Numbered from the stretch's first letter, positions 34,539 through 43,364 are shown. The stretch: 64,000 bases of DNA from JAEUHM01 sp964538625 (GCA_964538625.1 CAZIGH010000014.1:1-64000); one strand, 5' to 3'. The notes: generated by a model not told the origin, from the sequence alone. Numbers and translations are program-made.

Positions 34539-35612
34539 ATGTGGCAGGGAATGTTGAACAAAGTCTTCAAGGCGCGCGACAAGTTCGCGCTTAACCTTGG
34601 GAAAGGTGACGAAGAAAAGCCGTTTCTGGAGCATCTGGAAGATCTGCGGACCATGATCCTGCGGATGGCGATCACGCTGATCGTCAGCACGATTGGAACG
34701 TTCGTTTTTTACAAGGAACTGTATCAAGCCATCCTCTACCCGCTGGTGCTGGCGGGCTTTGCCTCGAACGTGGAAGAGGCGAATGGACTGCTCATCGTGA
34801 CCGACATTGCAGGGCCGTTCATGATGGCGATCAACATCGCGCTGATCACGGCGGTGATTGTGTCCTTTCCGCTGCTGCTCCTGTTTCTGCTGCAGTTCAT
34901 CTTACCCGGACTGAAGGACAACGAGAAGAGGCTGCTTTTCCCCTCCATTGGCATAGGGGCCGGCCTGTTTGTAGCGGGTTGCACGTTTGCCTACTGGGTG
35001 GTGTTGCCTAGGGCGCTCATTTTCTTTGCCGAGTTCGCTGGCACGCTGGGGGCTAAGCAGATGTGGACTCTGGACGCTTACATCACATTCTCCACGCGGT
35101 TCATTCTGGTGTTCGGCATTGCGTTTGAGCTGCCGGTGATCGTAATGGCGCTGGTGAAACTGGACTTCTTGAACTTCCGGCTGATGAAGAGCACGTGGCG
35201 TCACGCGTTGGTGGTCATCACGCTCTTTGCTGCCATCATTACGCCGACGCCGGACGTGCTGACGCTCATGCTCATGTCTGGGCCGCTCTACGTGCTGTAT
35301 GGCATCTGTGTGTGGCTGGCGTATCTGATTGAGAAAAAAGACCGGGAGGAGCACCCGGAATACTATGCGGAGCTGGAGAAAGATGCTGCTGCGGTGGAGG
35401 TGACGGATGACTGGGACCGGGAGGATTACAACCCTTGGAGCACGGCGGACTCTGACGAGGACGATGACGAAGGCTACCGCAAGCCCAAGGCTGAGGTGAA
35501 GCCGCAGGAGCCTGCTGCTGGAACAGACTCTCCCGCTGGGGAGAAGCCGGAGTCTGAAAAGACGCTGGAGGACTACGCCGCTGAGGACCAGGCCAAAGGG
35601 AAGGCGGACTGA
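34539..35612 (+). CDS. tatC: Twin-arginine translocase subunit TatC with long acidic tail
   Basis: Core receptor of the Tat export pathway in the inner membrane. 357 residues against about 250 for typical TatC. The N-terminal motif FLEHLEDLRTMILR (about residues 29-42) and six membrane helices up to about residue 265 are standard. The last 90 residues form a hydrophilic, strongly acidic tail with clusters of Asp/Glu followed by a Pro/Glu/Lys-rich end. An ATG four codons later is an alternative start. TatA/B are not in the window. Confidence 0.93.
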   Translation: MWQGMLNKVFKARDKFALNLGKGDEEKPFLEHLEDLRTMILRMAITLIVSTIGTFVFYKELYQAILYPLVLAGFASNVEEANGLLIVTDIAGPFMMAINIALITAVIVSFPLLLLFLLQFILPGLKDNEKRLLFPSIGIGAGLFVAGCTFAYWVVLPRALIFFAEFAGTLGAKQMWTLDAYITFSTRFILVFGIAFELPVIVMALVKLDFLNFRLMKSTWRHALVVITLFAAIITPTPDVLTLMLMSGPLYVLYGICVWLAYLIEKKDREEHPEYYAELEKDAAAVEVTDDWDREDYNPWSTADSDEDDDEGYRKPKAEVKPQEPAAGTDSPAGEKPESEKTLEDYAAEDQAKGKAD

Positions 35613-35659
35613 CCGCGTGTAGGGATGCTACTCGGAGAGGTGCGGGCTATGTGACCGGA

Positions 35660-35686
35660 GTGCCCAGCGACGGTGCGGCTTGGCAC
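35660..35686 (+). other. Weak hairpin in guaA leader
   Basis: GTGCCCAGC and GCTTGGCAC form a 9-bp stem with one mismatch and a 9-base loop, 95 bases before guaA. It could be a leader structure or the tail of tatC transcripts. No known riboswitch fold is recognised. Confidence 0.2.
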
Positions 35687-35781
35687 CCCTCCACCCTCCG
35701 ACGAAACTCAAGAAACGTCCACACTGCCACTTGAGCGGTGGCGGAACCTCGGCTCCACTGAGCCTTCCCCTTTTTCGCCCC

Positions 35782-37311
35782 ATGAATTCGTCCACACCTG
35801 GTGAGGTCGCCGTGCTTGATTACGGCTCGCAGTATTCCCAGCTCATTGTGCGCCGCGTGCGTGAGCTGGGCTACATGGCGCACTTGTATCCTCCGGCTCA
35901 TCTGGGGCAGCTTCGGGACCCGGGGGCCATCATTCTGTCAGGTGGACCGCGTTCCACCTCGGAAAAGGACGCGCCAGACGTGGACTTTGAAAAACTGATG
36001 TCCTTCGGCGTGCCGGTGCTGGGCGTGTGCTATGGCATGCAGTTGCTCAACATTAAGCACGGCGGCACGGTGAAGCCGGGGGTGACGCGCGAGTATGGAC
36101 CCGCGCGGCTGGTGTTGGCGGAGGAGTGCAGCCTCTTTGATGGCATTTCAAAGGAGTCGCAGGTGTGGATGAGCCACTCGGACACTTGTCAGGACCGCAG
36201 TGGACAGACGAAGGTGATCGCTACCAATGAAGATGCGGTGCCTGTGGCGCTGCAATGGAGCGAGCGCTGCTTCGGCATCCAGTTCCACCCGGAGGTGACG
36301 CATTCTCACGAGGGGGCGGCGATTTTGAACAACTTTCTGACCAAAACGGGCGCTACGCTGGCGAGGTTCGACATCCAGGCTTTCAAGGCGCAGATGCTGG
36401 AGCGCATCAAGGCAGAGGTGGGCGAGCGAGAGGTGATCTGTGGTGTGAGCGGTGGTGTGGATAGCACGGTGCTGGCAGTGCTGTTGCAACGTGCTGGAGT
36501 TAAGGTCCGCGCCATCTACATCGACAACGGGCTGATGCGGCTGAATGAGACGGAGGAGGTGAAGGCGCAGTTCGCAGAGGTGGGCGTGCCGATAGAGGTG
36601 GTGGATGCGAGCGAACGCTTTCTCGCCGCGCTGAAGGGTGAGACGGACCCGGAGAAGAAGCGCAAAATCATTGGCACGCTCTTTGTGGATGTGTTCTGGG
36701 GTGTGGCGGACAAGGTGGAGCTGCTGGCGCAGGGCACCTTGTATCCGGATGTGATCGAGAGCGCTACGAGCGGCAGCATAGCCAGCGTGATCAAGACGCA
36801 TCACAACCGGGTGGACCGCATCATGGAGCTCAAGGCGCAGGGCAAGGTGTTGGAGCCTCTTGCGGAGCTTTTCAAAGATGAAGTACGTGCGCTTGGACAG
36901 AGCTTGGGAATTCCGCATCGAGCGCTGTGGAGACATCCATTTCCCGGGCCTGGCCTGGCGGTGCGTGTGCCGGGAGAGATCACGCCGGAGAAGCTGAACA
37001 TCGTGCGCCAAGCGGACGCCATCTGGATCAAGGAGCTACGCCGCAGCGGTCAGTATGACAAGGTGTGGCAGGCCTATGCAGCGCTGTTACCCATCAAGAC
37101 GGTGGGGGTCAAGGGTGATGAGCGTAGTTACGAGGCCGCCATCAGCCTGCGAGCTGTGATCAGCGAGGACGCGATGACCGCCGACTGGGTGGAGCTGCCT
37201 TACGAGGTGCTACGCACAGCTTCCAACAAAATCCTGAACTCGGTGCCTGGCATCAACCGCGTGTTCTATGACATCAGCACCAAGCCCCCGGCGAGCATTG
37301 AGCTGGAGTGA
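35782..37311 (+). CDS. guaA: GMP synthase (glutamine-hydrolysing)
   Basis: Converts XMP to GMP with glutamine and ATP. 509 residues from ATG 35782; the open frame back to 35680 is not family-like. The N-terminal class I amidotransferase has VLDYGSQYSQLIVRRVRELG, the nucleophile in GVCYGMQLL and HPEVTHS. The PP-loop ATP site is GVSGGVDSTVLA (about residue 221-232). The C-terminal dimerisation domain ends in the usual KPPASIELE. Confidence 0.98.
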   Translation: MNSSTPGEVAVLDYGSQYSQLIVRRVRELGYMAHLYPPAHLGQLRDPGAIILSGGPRSTSEKDAPDVDFEKLMSFGVPVLGVCYGMQLLNIKHGGTVKPGVTREYGPARLVLAEECSLFDGISKESQVWMSHSDTCQDRSGQTKVIATNEDAVPVALQWSERCFGIQFHPEVTHSHEGAAILNNFLTKTGATLARFDIQAFKAQMLERIKAEVGEREVICGVSGGVDSTVLAVLLQRAGVKVRAIYIDNGLMRLNETEEVKAQFAEVGVPIEVVDASERFLAALKGETDPEKKRKIIGTLFVDVFWGVADKVELLAQGTLYPDVIESATSGSIASVIKTHHNRVDRIMELKAQGKVLEPLAELFKDEVRALGQSLGIPHRALWRHPFPGPGLAVRVPGEITPEKLNIVRQADAIWIKELRRSGQYDKVWQAYAALLPIKTVGVKGDERSYEAAISLRAVISEDAMTADWVELPYEVLRTASNKILNSVPGINRVFYDISTKPPASIELE

Positions 37312-37358
37312 GTGGATTGGCCGCATGAAGTGACGCTCTGCGTCGTTTTGATGCGGTG

Positions 37359-38525
37359 ATGATTCTTCGTTCCGCTGCCACCATTCTTTTCTTCTCAGGG
37401 CTTGTTTACGCAGAGGCTCCGCGCCTCGGTGCCATCCGCCCGGCGATGGAAAAAGCCGTGGCCCAGAAACAGGCTGCGGGCGTGGTGACGCTGGCCATGA
37501 AAGATGGAGTGGTGATTCATCATGACGCGGTGGGCTTCGCGAACCTAGGAAAGCAACAGCCCATGCAGAAGGATGCTCTCTTCTGGATCGCCAGCATGAC
37601 GAAATCCGTCAGCACCTCGGCCATCATGACGCTGGTGGACGAGGGTAAGCTTTCACTGGATGAACCGGCATCGAAGTGGCTGCCGGAACTGGGCAGGGTG
37701 AAGATGGCGGATGGCAGCGCTCCGAAGCGTGCCATCACGTTGCGTGATCTGATGTCCCATACGGCAGGCATCGCCTTTCCTCCGCGCAAGGCCACGGACG
37801 GGGCGATTTCATTGAAGGCGTACACCGTCGAGCTGCTGAAGGCGCCGCTCGCCTTCGAGCCTGGCAGTGCGTATGAGTATGGGTTTGGCATCACGATCGC
37901 GGGGCGCATCGCCGAGATCGTGAGCGGGAAGCCTTTCGAGGCGTTGGTGGCAGAGCGCATCACGGGACCTCTGGGCATGAAGGACACTACGTTTCATCCG
38001 GACGAGGAGCAGCGGGCGCGCATAGCCATGACCTACACGCTGAATGAGGAAACCCGGGAACTCGCGCCTGCTTACAATCCATTCGTGACAGCGGACGCAA
38101 GTGTGAGGCGGATGGTGGAACCCAGCGGTGGGCTGTTCAGCACGGCTGCGGACATGGGCAGGTTCTACCAGATGATCGCCAACAAGGGAGTATGGGAGGG
38201 GCGGCGTATCGTTAGTGAGGTGGGTATCAAGGAGCTGACGAGCGCTCACAAGGCAGGAGACAAACCCATCAGCTACGGTCTGGGCTGGATGGTAAACATT
38301 GAAAGCCAGCGCCCGGCTCCGATGATGCCGGTGGGCAGCTTTGGTCACGGCGGAGCGTATGCGACTCACGGCGGCGTGGATACCAAGAACGGCCTGGTGA
38401 TGGTTTACCTGGTTCAGAACGTCTTGGTGCCGAATGGCAGTCAGCCGCGCGACACCTTTCATCGACTGGTGTATGAATCGCTCGGCATTGAGTTGCCAAA
38501 GCTGCCGACGAAGGTGAAGAGGTAA
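37359..38525 (+). CDS. Secreted serine hydrolase (class C beta-lactamase family)
   Basis: 388 residues from ATG 37359, with a GTG one codon earlier. Signal peptide (ILRSAATILFFSGLVYAEA). The nucleophile motif SMTK is at residues 79-82, the second-motif position reads YEYG near 173, and HGG (third motif, in place of KTG) is in GHGGAYATHGG near 333. This pattern fits EstB-like esterases and penicillin-binding-protein-related hydrolases better than a true beta-lactamase. It is downstream of guaA with a 47-base gap. Confidence 0.86.
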   Translation: MILRSAATILFFSGLVYAEAPRLGAIRPAMEKAVAQKQAAGVVTLAMKDGVVIHHDAVGFANLGKQQPMQKDALFWIASMTKSVSTSAIMTLVDEGKLSLDEPASKWLPELGRVKMADGSAPKRAITLRDLMSHTAGIAFPPRKATDGAISLKAYTVELLKAPLAFEPGSAYEYGFGITIAGRIAEIVSGKPFEALVAERITGPLGMKDTTFHPDEEQRARIAMTYTLNEETRELAPAYNPFVTADASVRRMVEPSGGLFSTAADMGRFYQMIANKGVWEGRRIVSEVGIKELTSAHKAGDKPISYGLGWMVNIESQRPAPMMPVGSFGHGGAYATHGGVDTKNGLVMVYLVQNVLVPNGSQPRDTFHRLVYESLGIELPKLPTKVKR

Positions 38526-39797
38526 TCACCCAATACGGGAGAACTTTTCCTCCACGCGATCGTGGATCATGCGCTCGATGGCGTCATTGCCAATGCGCTG
38601 GATGACGTCATCTGCGAACCCCATCACGATGAGGTGGCGGGCTTCCGCTTCGGGGATGCCGCGCGCCTTGAAGTAAAAGAGTTCTTCCTCGCTGACGGGT
38701 GCGCTCGTGCTGCCGTGGCTGCACTTCACCTGGTCTGCGTTGATCTCCAGGCCGGGCATGGAGTTGGCCTCTGCGGTGTCGCTGTTGAGCAAGTTCCGGC
38801 AAGTTTGATACGCGTCCGTGTAGTGTGCGCCTTCGTCCACGGTGATCAGACCGCTGAAGATGGTGCGGCTGGAGTCGTAGAGTGCGTTTTTGTAAAGCAG
38901 GTCGCTGGTGGCGTTGGGGGCTTTGTGATTCTGGCGTGTGCGCTGGTCCACGATTTGTTCGCCCAAGGGCAGAGAGACACTGAGCATGTCACTGCGTGCA
39001 CCCTGGCCTATGAGGTCGCTCACGCTCTCACTGCGGCTGAAGTTGGCACCGAGTTGAAGCTGGAAGGACTTCAGTTGCGCGTCCCGGTCTGCTACGGCGG
39101 AGGAGAGGTGCATGGCCTGCGCGGCATCTCCCATCTCCTGACAGGCGACGTAGGTGACATGGCTGCCTGAGCCGCCCACGAGATCTGCTACAGCACAGCT
39201 GAGCCCAGGCACTTCGTCGAGCGAGCGGTAGTGATCCACTACCGTGACAGCCGCGTTGTCGGCGGCGACGATGAGTGTGTGCGGGAAGATGGCGGTATGC
39301 TGGCCCACAGCCCAGTGAAAGACTTCGATGGGTTTCTCCACGGTGACGCCCTTTGGCACGACGATAACCGTGCCAGCCTGAACCATGGCTAGGTGCAGGG
39401 AGGCAAACTTTTGGGAACCCAGTTCCATCTCCCGCTTCATGAAGTAGTGCTGCAAGATGTCGTCCTGAGAGTGGAGAGCCTCGGAAAAGCTGATGCAGGT
39501 CACGCCCTGTGGCAGGCCTTCGGTATTCGACGCGACGAGGCGATCATTTACGAAAATGAACGTGGCTGCGGTTTCCTGTAAGCCGGATGAGCAGCTCAGT
39601 GCTCGCTCCACATCTTCTAGCGAGGCCTCGACGGCGTTGCGAAAAGTGTCGAGATCGATCTTTTTCGCATTGGAATAGCGCCAGTGCTCGTCCTTGATGC
39701 CGGGCAGGGGAAGGGATTGGAAGTCGGACCAGGCTTGAGTGACACGTTCTTGGAACCAGGACGGAGCGGCAGAGTTGAGTATCGGAGTGAGTGGCAT
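38526..39797 (-). CDS. sufD: Fe-S cluster assembly protein SufD
   Basis: Scaffold partner of SufB and SufC. 423 residues with the SufB/D beta-helix core. N-terminal WFQERVTQAWSDFQSLPLP and HWRYSNAKKIDL, and C-terminal PGLEINADQVKCSHGSTSAPVSEEELFYFKARGI with the conserved Cys/His region, are typical. Unlike the usual sufB-sufC-sufD order, it is separated from sufB by about 750 bases that carry a toxin-antitoxin pair on the opposite strand. It may therefore need its own promoter or readthrough antisense to that pair. Confidence 0.94.
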   Translation of the reverse strand: MPLTPILNSAAPSWFQERVTQAWSDFQSLPLPGIKDEHWRYSNAKKIDLDTFRNAVEASLEDVERALSCSSGLQETAATFIFVNDRLVASNTEGLPQGVTCISFSEALHSQDDILQHYFMKREMELGSQKFASLHLAMVQAGTVIVVPKGVTVEKPIEVFHWAVGQHTAIFPHTLIVAADNAAVTVVDHYRSLDEVPGLSCAVADLVGGSGSHVTYVACQEMGDAAQAMHLSSAVADRDAQLKSFQLQLGANFSRSESVSDLIGQGARSDMLSVSLPLGEQIVDQRTRQNHKAPNATSDLLYKNALYDSSRTIFSGLITVDEGAHYTDAYQTCRNLLNSDTAEANSMPGLEINADQVKCSHGSTSAPVSEEELFYFKARGIPEAEARHLIVMGFADDVIQRIGNDAIERMIHDRVEEKFSRIG

Positions 39798-39837
39798 GAG
39801 AAGATCTGGCTAGACTGGACAGAATCGGGTGGATAGG

Positions 39838-40119
39838 ATGGGTGCGGTGAAAAGTCTAAAAAAGAAGAAATCGGAATGGCAGCTCCAGGAGGCGAAGAAC
39901 TCTTTAAGCGAAGTGGTGAACCGCGCTCTGACGGAAGGAGCACAGACCATCACACGGCATGGCAAGCCAGTGGCGGTGGTGGTTTCGAAGGAGGAGTTTG
40001 TTTGTGGTGCGGAGCGGGGCGTAAAGGAGTCGTTGCACGACATCATGCGTTCTTGCCCCGCGCCTGGATTGCCCGTTGCCAAACGCGGATCAAGCCGCAA
40101 GCGCCCCTCCTTCCCGTGA
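39838..40119 (+). CDS. Phd/YefM-type antitoxin
   Basis: 93 residues from ATG 39838. The segment WQLQEAKNSLSEVVNRAL followed by GAQTITRHGKPVAVVVSKEE is the Phd/YefM N-terminal DNA-binding fold. The rest (about 62-93) would be the toxin-binding tail. The stop overlaps the toxin's GTG start (GTGA), the typical coupled arrangement. It usually represses its own promoter together with the toxin. It lies 40 bases from the divergent sufD start, so its operator may also affect sufD. Confidence 0.9.
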   Translation: MGAVKSLKKKKSEWQLQEAKNSLSEVVNRALTEGAQTITRHGKPVAVVVSKEEFVCGAERGVKESLHDIMRSCPAPGLPVAKRGSSRKRPSFP

Positions 40120-40529
40120 GTTATCTGATTGATACGGATGTATTGAGGGAGTGGTCGAAGCCCGTTCCAGAACCGTGCGTGGCGGACTGGTTGTTTCGTC
40201 ATCAGGATGAACTTCACCTTTCGGTCATTACCTTGGGAAAAGTTGAGGGTGGCATCATGGCCATGCCCGGGGGGAAACGACGACGATCCTACGAGGCTTG
40301 GTTTGCAAGGATGGAAATGGGGTTCAGGGGCAGAGTTCTCGCTGTGGACCGCGAAGTGATGCGAGCTTGGTCTGGACTTCATGCGCAGGCCGTTCGCAAG
40401 GGTTTCAAACTTCAGCAGATGGACAGTCTGATTGCTGCGACTGCGCTGCGTCACCAGTTTCAGATGGTCACCGGCAACGAGCGGCATTTTTATCCGATGG
40501 TGCCGGTGTTGAATCCTTGGAAGCTTTGA
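40116..40529 (+). CDS. PIN-domain toxin (VapC/FitB family)
   Basis: 137 residues from GTG 40116, overlapping the antitoxin stop. A longer frame upstream to 39876 overlaps the antitoxin gene and is not real protein. Acidic PIN residues are visible: IDTDVLREW (residues 5-13), the Glu in LGKVEGG near 46, the Asp in QMDSLIAATAL near 106 and GNERHF near 123. It is predicted to be a metal-dependent RNase cutting tRNA or other structured RNA. The 3' end is 24 bases from the end of sufB on the other strand. Confidence 0.92.
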   Translation: MSYLIDTDVLREWSKPVPEPCVADWLFRHQDELHLSVITLGKVEGGIMAMPGGKRRRSYEAWFARMEMGFRGRVLAVDREVMRAWSGLHAQAVRKGFKLQQMDSLIAATALRHQFQMVTGNERHFYPMVPVLNPWKL

Positions 40530-40553
40530 CATGAGTACCCCCAATGGCCGGGC

Positions 40554-41981
40554 CTACCCCACACTGCCCTCCATCTCCAGGTCGATGAGGCGCTTGAGTT
40601 CCACGCTGTATTCCATGGGGAACTCCTTGGCGAGGTCGTTGATGAAGCCGTTGACGCTGAGGCTCATGGCTTCGGCTTCGCTGAGGCCGCGCTGCATGAG
40701 GTAGAAGATCTGCTCTGCGCTGACTTGGCTGACGCTGGCTTCGTGCTGGGTGCTGTGCTGATTGCCGCGCACGCTGATGGCTGGGTAGGTGTCCGTGCGG
40801 GAGTTGCTGTTGATGAGCAGGGCGTCACACTCTGTGTTGTTCTTGCAGCCTTTGAGGTGCTTGGGGATATGCACGAGGCCGCGGTAGGTGCTGCGCCCCT
40901 GGCCTATGGAGATGGACTTGGAGATGACGTTGCTGGTCGTTTCATCGGCGGCGTGGATCATTTTGGCACCGGTGTCCTGGTGCTGGCCGTTGTTGGCCAG
41001 GGCGATGCTGATGACTTCACCGCGCGCGCGGCGGCCTTTCATGACCACACCGGGGTATTTCATGGTGAGGCGGCTGCCGATGTTGCAGTCGATCCAGCGG
41101 ATCTCGGCGTCTTCCATGGCGACGCCGCGCTTGGTGACGAGGTTGAAGACGTTGCTGCTCCAGTTTTGAACGGTGACGTACTGAATCTTGGCTCCTTTGA
41201 GTGCGACGAGTTCCACCACGGCGCTGTGGAGTGTGGCGGTGTCAAACTTGGGCGCGGTGCAGCCCTCCATATACATCACTTCGGCACCTTCGTCAGCGAT
41301 GATGAGGGTCCGCTCGAACTGGCCGAACTGCTCGGAGTTGATGCGGAAGTAGGCTTGCAGAGGGTGCTTCACTTTCACGCCGGGCGGCACGTAGATGAAG
41401 GAGCCGCCGGAGAACACGGCGCTGTTGAGGGCGCTGAACTTGTTGTCACCAGTGGGGATGACTTTACCAAACCACTTTCTGAAAATGTCTGGGTGGTTGT
41501 GCAGGCCCTCGGTGCTGTTGACAAAGATGACGCCCTGCTCGGCCACGGCGGCCTTGATGTTGGAGTAGGCGGCTTCAGAGTCGTATTGCGCTTCGACGCC
41601 GGCGAGAAACTTCCGCTCCTGCTCGGGGATGCCTAGACGGTCGAAGGTTTTCTTCACGTCTTCGGGCACGTCATCCCAGCTTTTTTTGGGCTTTTGGCCG
41701 TCGGAGAGGTAGTAGCGAAACTCGTCGAAGTTGATGTTGTCCAGATCGTTCGTGGCCCAATGCGTGGGCATGGGCTTGGAGTTGAAGACCTCGAGCGCCT
41801 TCTTGCGGAACTCACGTATCCACTCGGGGTCGCCTTTGACATCGCAAATGTAGTCGATGGTCTTTTCTGACAAGCCAAAGCCTGAGTCGTATTTGTTGCG
41901 CTCGGGGAAGGTGAAGTCGCCGACGCTGTCGATCTTGATGTCGGAGATGTCGTCAGGTGGTGTTTCGAGTTCGGTGGGCAT
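40554..41981 (-). CDS. sufB: Fe-S cluster assembly protein SufB
   Basis: Main scaffold of the SufBC2D complex, 475 residues from ATG 41981. N-terminal FGLSEKTIDYICDVKGDPEWI, GVIFVNSTEGLHNHPD, YVPPGVKVKHPLQAYFR, EGCTAPKF and the C-terminal SRTDTYPAISVRGNQHSTQH and EASVSQVSAEQIFYLMQRG blocks are all standard. It follows sufC with a 22-base gap. Confidence 0.97.
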   Translation of the reverse strand: MPTELETPPDDISDIKIDSVGDFTFPERNKYDSGFGLSEKTIDYICDVKGDPEWIREFRKKALEVFNSKPMPTHWATNDLDNINFDEFRYYLSDGQKPKKSWDDVPEDVKKTFDRLGIPEQERKFLAGVEAQYDSEAAYSNIKAAVAEQGVIFVNSTEGLHNHPDIFRKWFGKVIPTGDNKFSALNSAVFSGGSFIYVPPGVKVKHPLQAYFRINSEQFGQFERTLIIADEGAEVMYMEGCTAPKFDTATLHSAVVELVALKGAKIQYVTVQNWSSNVFNLVTKRGVAMEDAEIRWIDCNIGSRLTMKYPGVVMKGRRARGEVISIALANNGQHQDTGAKMIHAADETTSNVISKSISIGQGRSTYRGLVHIPKHLKGCKNNTECDALLINSNSRTDTYPAISVRGNQHSTQHEASVSQVSAEQIFYLMQRGLSEAEAMSLSVNGFINDLAKEFPMEYSVELKRLIDLEMEGSVG

Positions 41982-42003
41982 GACGTTTTGTGTGATTTGG
42001 TTG

Positions 42004-42759
42004 TTAGGCCGCCATGGGCACTTCTTCCTTGACCCAGTCGTAGCCTTTTTCTTCGAGCTTGAGGGCCAGGGTGCGGTCGCCGCTGAGGACAATGCGGCCG
42101 TCCATGAGCACGTGGACGATGTCTGGCTGGATGTAGTTGAGAAGGCGCTGGTAGTGGGTGATGACGAGGAAGCCGCGCTCGCTGGAGCGCATGGCGTTGA
42201 CGCCGCGGGAGACGATTTTCAGTGCGTCGATGTCAAGGCCGGAGTCAGTCTCATCCAGCAGCGCGTATTTGGGCTCGAGCATCATCATTTGGAGGATTTC
42301 ATTGCGTTTTTTTTCGCCTCCGGAGAAGCCTTCGTTCACGCTGCGCCCGGTGAAGCTGCGGTCCATCTCGAGCTGGTCCATGCGAGCATAAAGCTGCTTG
42401 TAGAAGGCGATGGCGTCGATGTCTTCGCCCTCCGGCAGGCGGGCCTTGAGTGCGGCGCGGAGGAAGTTGGCGTTGGTGACGCCGGGGATTTCATGCGGAT
42501 ACTGGAAGGCGAGGAAGAGGCCTGCGCGGCTGCGGGCATCCACGCTCATGGAGAGGAGGTCTTCGCCGTCCATGGTGGCGGTGCCGCCGGTGACCTCGTA
42601 GTCTTCATGACCGCAGAGCACTTTGCTGAGGGTGCTTTTTCCGGAGCCGTTGGGACCCATGATGGCATGGACTTCTCCTGGTTTGATTTCGATGGAGAGT
42701 CCTTTGAGGATTTCGCGGTCGCCGGTGCGGGCGTGGAGGTCTTTGACGATGAGGCTCAT
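42004..42759 (-). CDS. sufC: Fe-S cluster assembly ATPase SufC
   Basis: ABC-type ATPase of the SufBCD complex, 251 residues. Walker A GPNGSGKST is near residue 35, the signature FSGGEKKRNEILQM near 145 has the charged form typical of SufC, and LLDETDSGLDIDAL is the Walker B/D-loop. It is between fur and sufB on the same strand. Confidence 0.97.
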   Translation of the reverse strand: MSLIVKDLHARTGDREILKGLSIEIKPGEVHAIMGPNGSGKSTLSKVLCGHEDYEVTGGTATMDGEDLLSMSVDARSRAGLFLAFQYPHEIPGVTNANFLRAALKARLPEGEDIDAIAFYKQLYARMDQLEMDRSFTGRSVNEGFSGGEKKRNEILQMMMLEPKYALLDETDSGLDIDALKIVSRGVNAMRSSERGFLVITHYQRLLNYIQPDIVHVLMDGRIVLSGDRTLALKLEEKGYDWVKEEVPMAA

Positions 42760-42765
42760 TGTGGG

Positions 42766-42793
42766 AAGTGAAAAGGGGTAAGTGAAAAGGGGG
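42766..42793. repeat. 14-bp tandem duplication between fur and sufC
   Basis: AAGTGAAAAGGGG occurs twice in direct tandem (42766-42779 and 42780-42793, last base differing). It fills almost the whole fur-sufC gap and abuts the fur stop codon. Confidence 0.7.
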
Positions 42794-43243
42794 TTACTTG
42801 GCGCAGTCTGGGCAGGTGCCGTGGATGGCTACATCGACACGGCTGATCTTGGAGCCTGCGGGGAGGTGCCAGTAGGTGGCGGCGTCGAAGGGTGCGGTGG
42901 GGTGTGCGTCCACCACTTTGCCACAGGCGTCGCAGTGGAAGTGGACGTGTTCGTGCAGATTGGCGCAGTAGCGGGACTGTCCGCGCTCCAAGTGGACCTG
43001 CTTGATCAGACCGTGGCTGGTGAGGTGCTCCAGGCAGTTATAGACGGTGGCTAGTGAGATGCCGGAGGAGCGGTCTTTCACCCGGTCGTAGAGATCGGAC
43101 GCGGTGGGGTGGTCCGTGGACTCCGCGAGCACTTGGTAAACTTCCCTTCGGTGCGGGGTGAGGCGTGCATCGGTACCGAGCACTGCGAGGCGGCAGTCGA
43201 GGCCGGTCGGCTTGGAGGGAGTGCGTGGAGACGGGTTGGCCAT
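42794..43243 (-). CDS. Fur-family metalloregulator (Fur/PerR-like)
   Basis: 149 residues. The N-terminal winged helix (RLTPHRREVYQVLAESTDHPTA, with the recognition region SLATVYNCLEHLT) is followed by a dimer domain. The His-rich EHVHFHCDACGKVVD carries the first CxxC and the C-terminal CPDC the second structural zinc pair. It heads fur-sufC-sufB, linking Fe-S assembly to iron or peroxide sensing. A palindromic Fur/PerR-type box lies just upstream. Fur versus PerR cannot be decided from sequence alone. Confidence 0.92.
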   Translation of the reverse strand: MANPSPRTPSKPTGLDCRLAVLGTDARLTPHRREVYQVLAESTDHPTASDLYDRVKDRSSGISLATVYNCLEHLTSHGLIKQVHLERGQSRYCANLHEHVHFHCDACGKVVDAHPTAPFDAATYWHLPAGSKISRVDVAIHGTCPDCAK

Positions 43244-43253
43244 GGTGGTGATT

Positions 43254-43274
43254 TTAGAACTAGAATGATTCTAA
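43254..43274. promoter_or_regulatory. Fur/PerR-box candidate upstream of fur-suf
   Basis: TAGAAT-G-ATTCTA (43261-43273) is a perfect 6-1-6 palindrome matching the PerR/Fur 7-1-7 pattern. TTAGAA at 43254 pairs with TTCTAA at 43269, giving a 21-bp site of two overlapping dyads. It is 11-31 bases upstream of the fur start and about 90 bases from lpxK, so it could control both directions. Confidence 0.65.
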
Positions 43275-43364
43275 CTGCACGTGATACGGACCGAGTGCAA
43301 GTGCGGGTACTGGGTTTTTTGTCGCGGGGGTGGGGAAGCTCTGCTAACGGAGCGGGCTGAGCGG

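Noticed and set aside
39876..40529. 217-residue form of the PIN toxin
   Set aside because: The extra N-terminal part overlaps the antitoxin in another frame and is not PIN-like; GTG 40116 gives the coupled normal-length toxin.
40725..41636. 303-residue plus-strand frame opposite sufB
   Set aside because: Shadow with Gly/Val/His-rich composition; sufB is certain.
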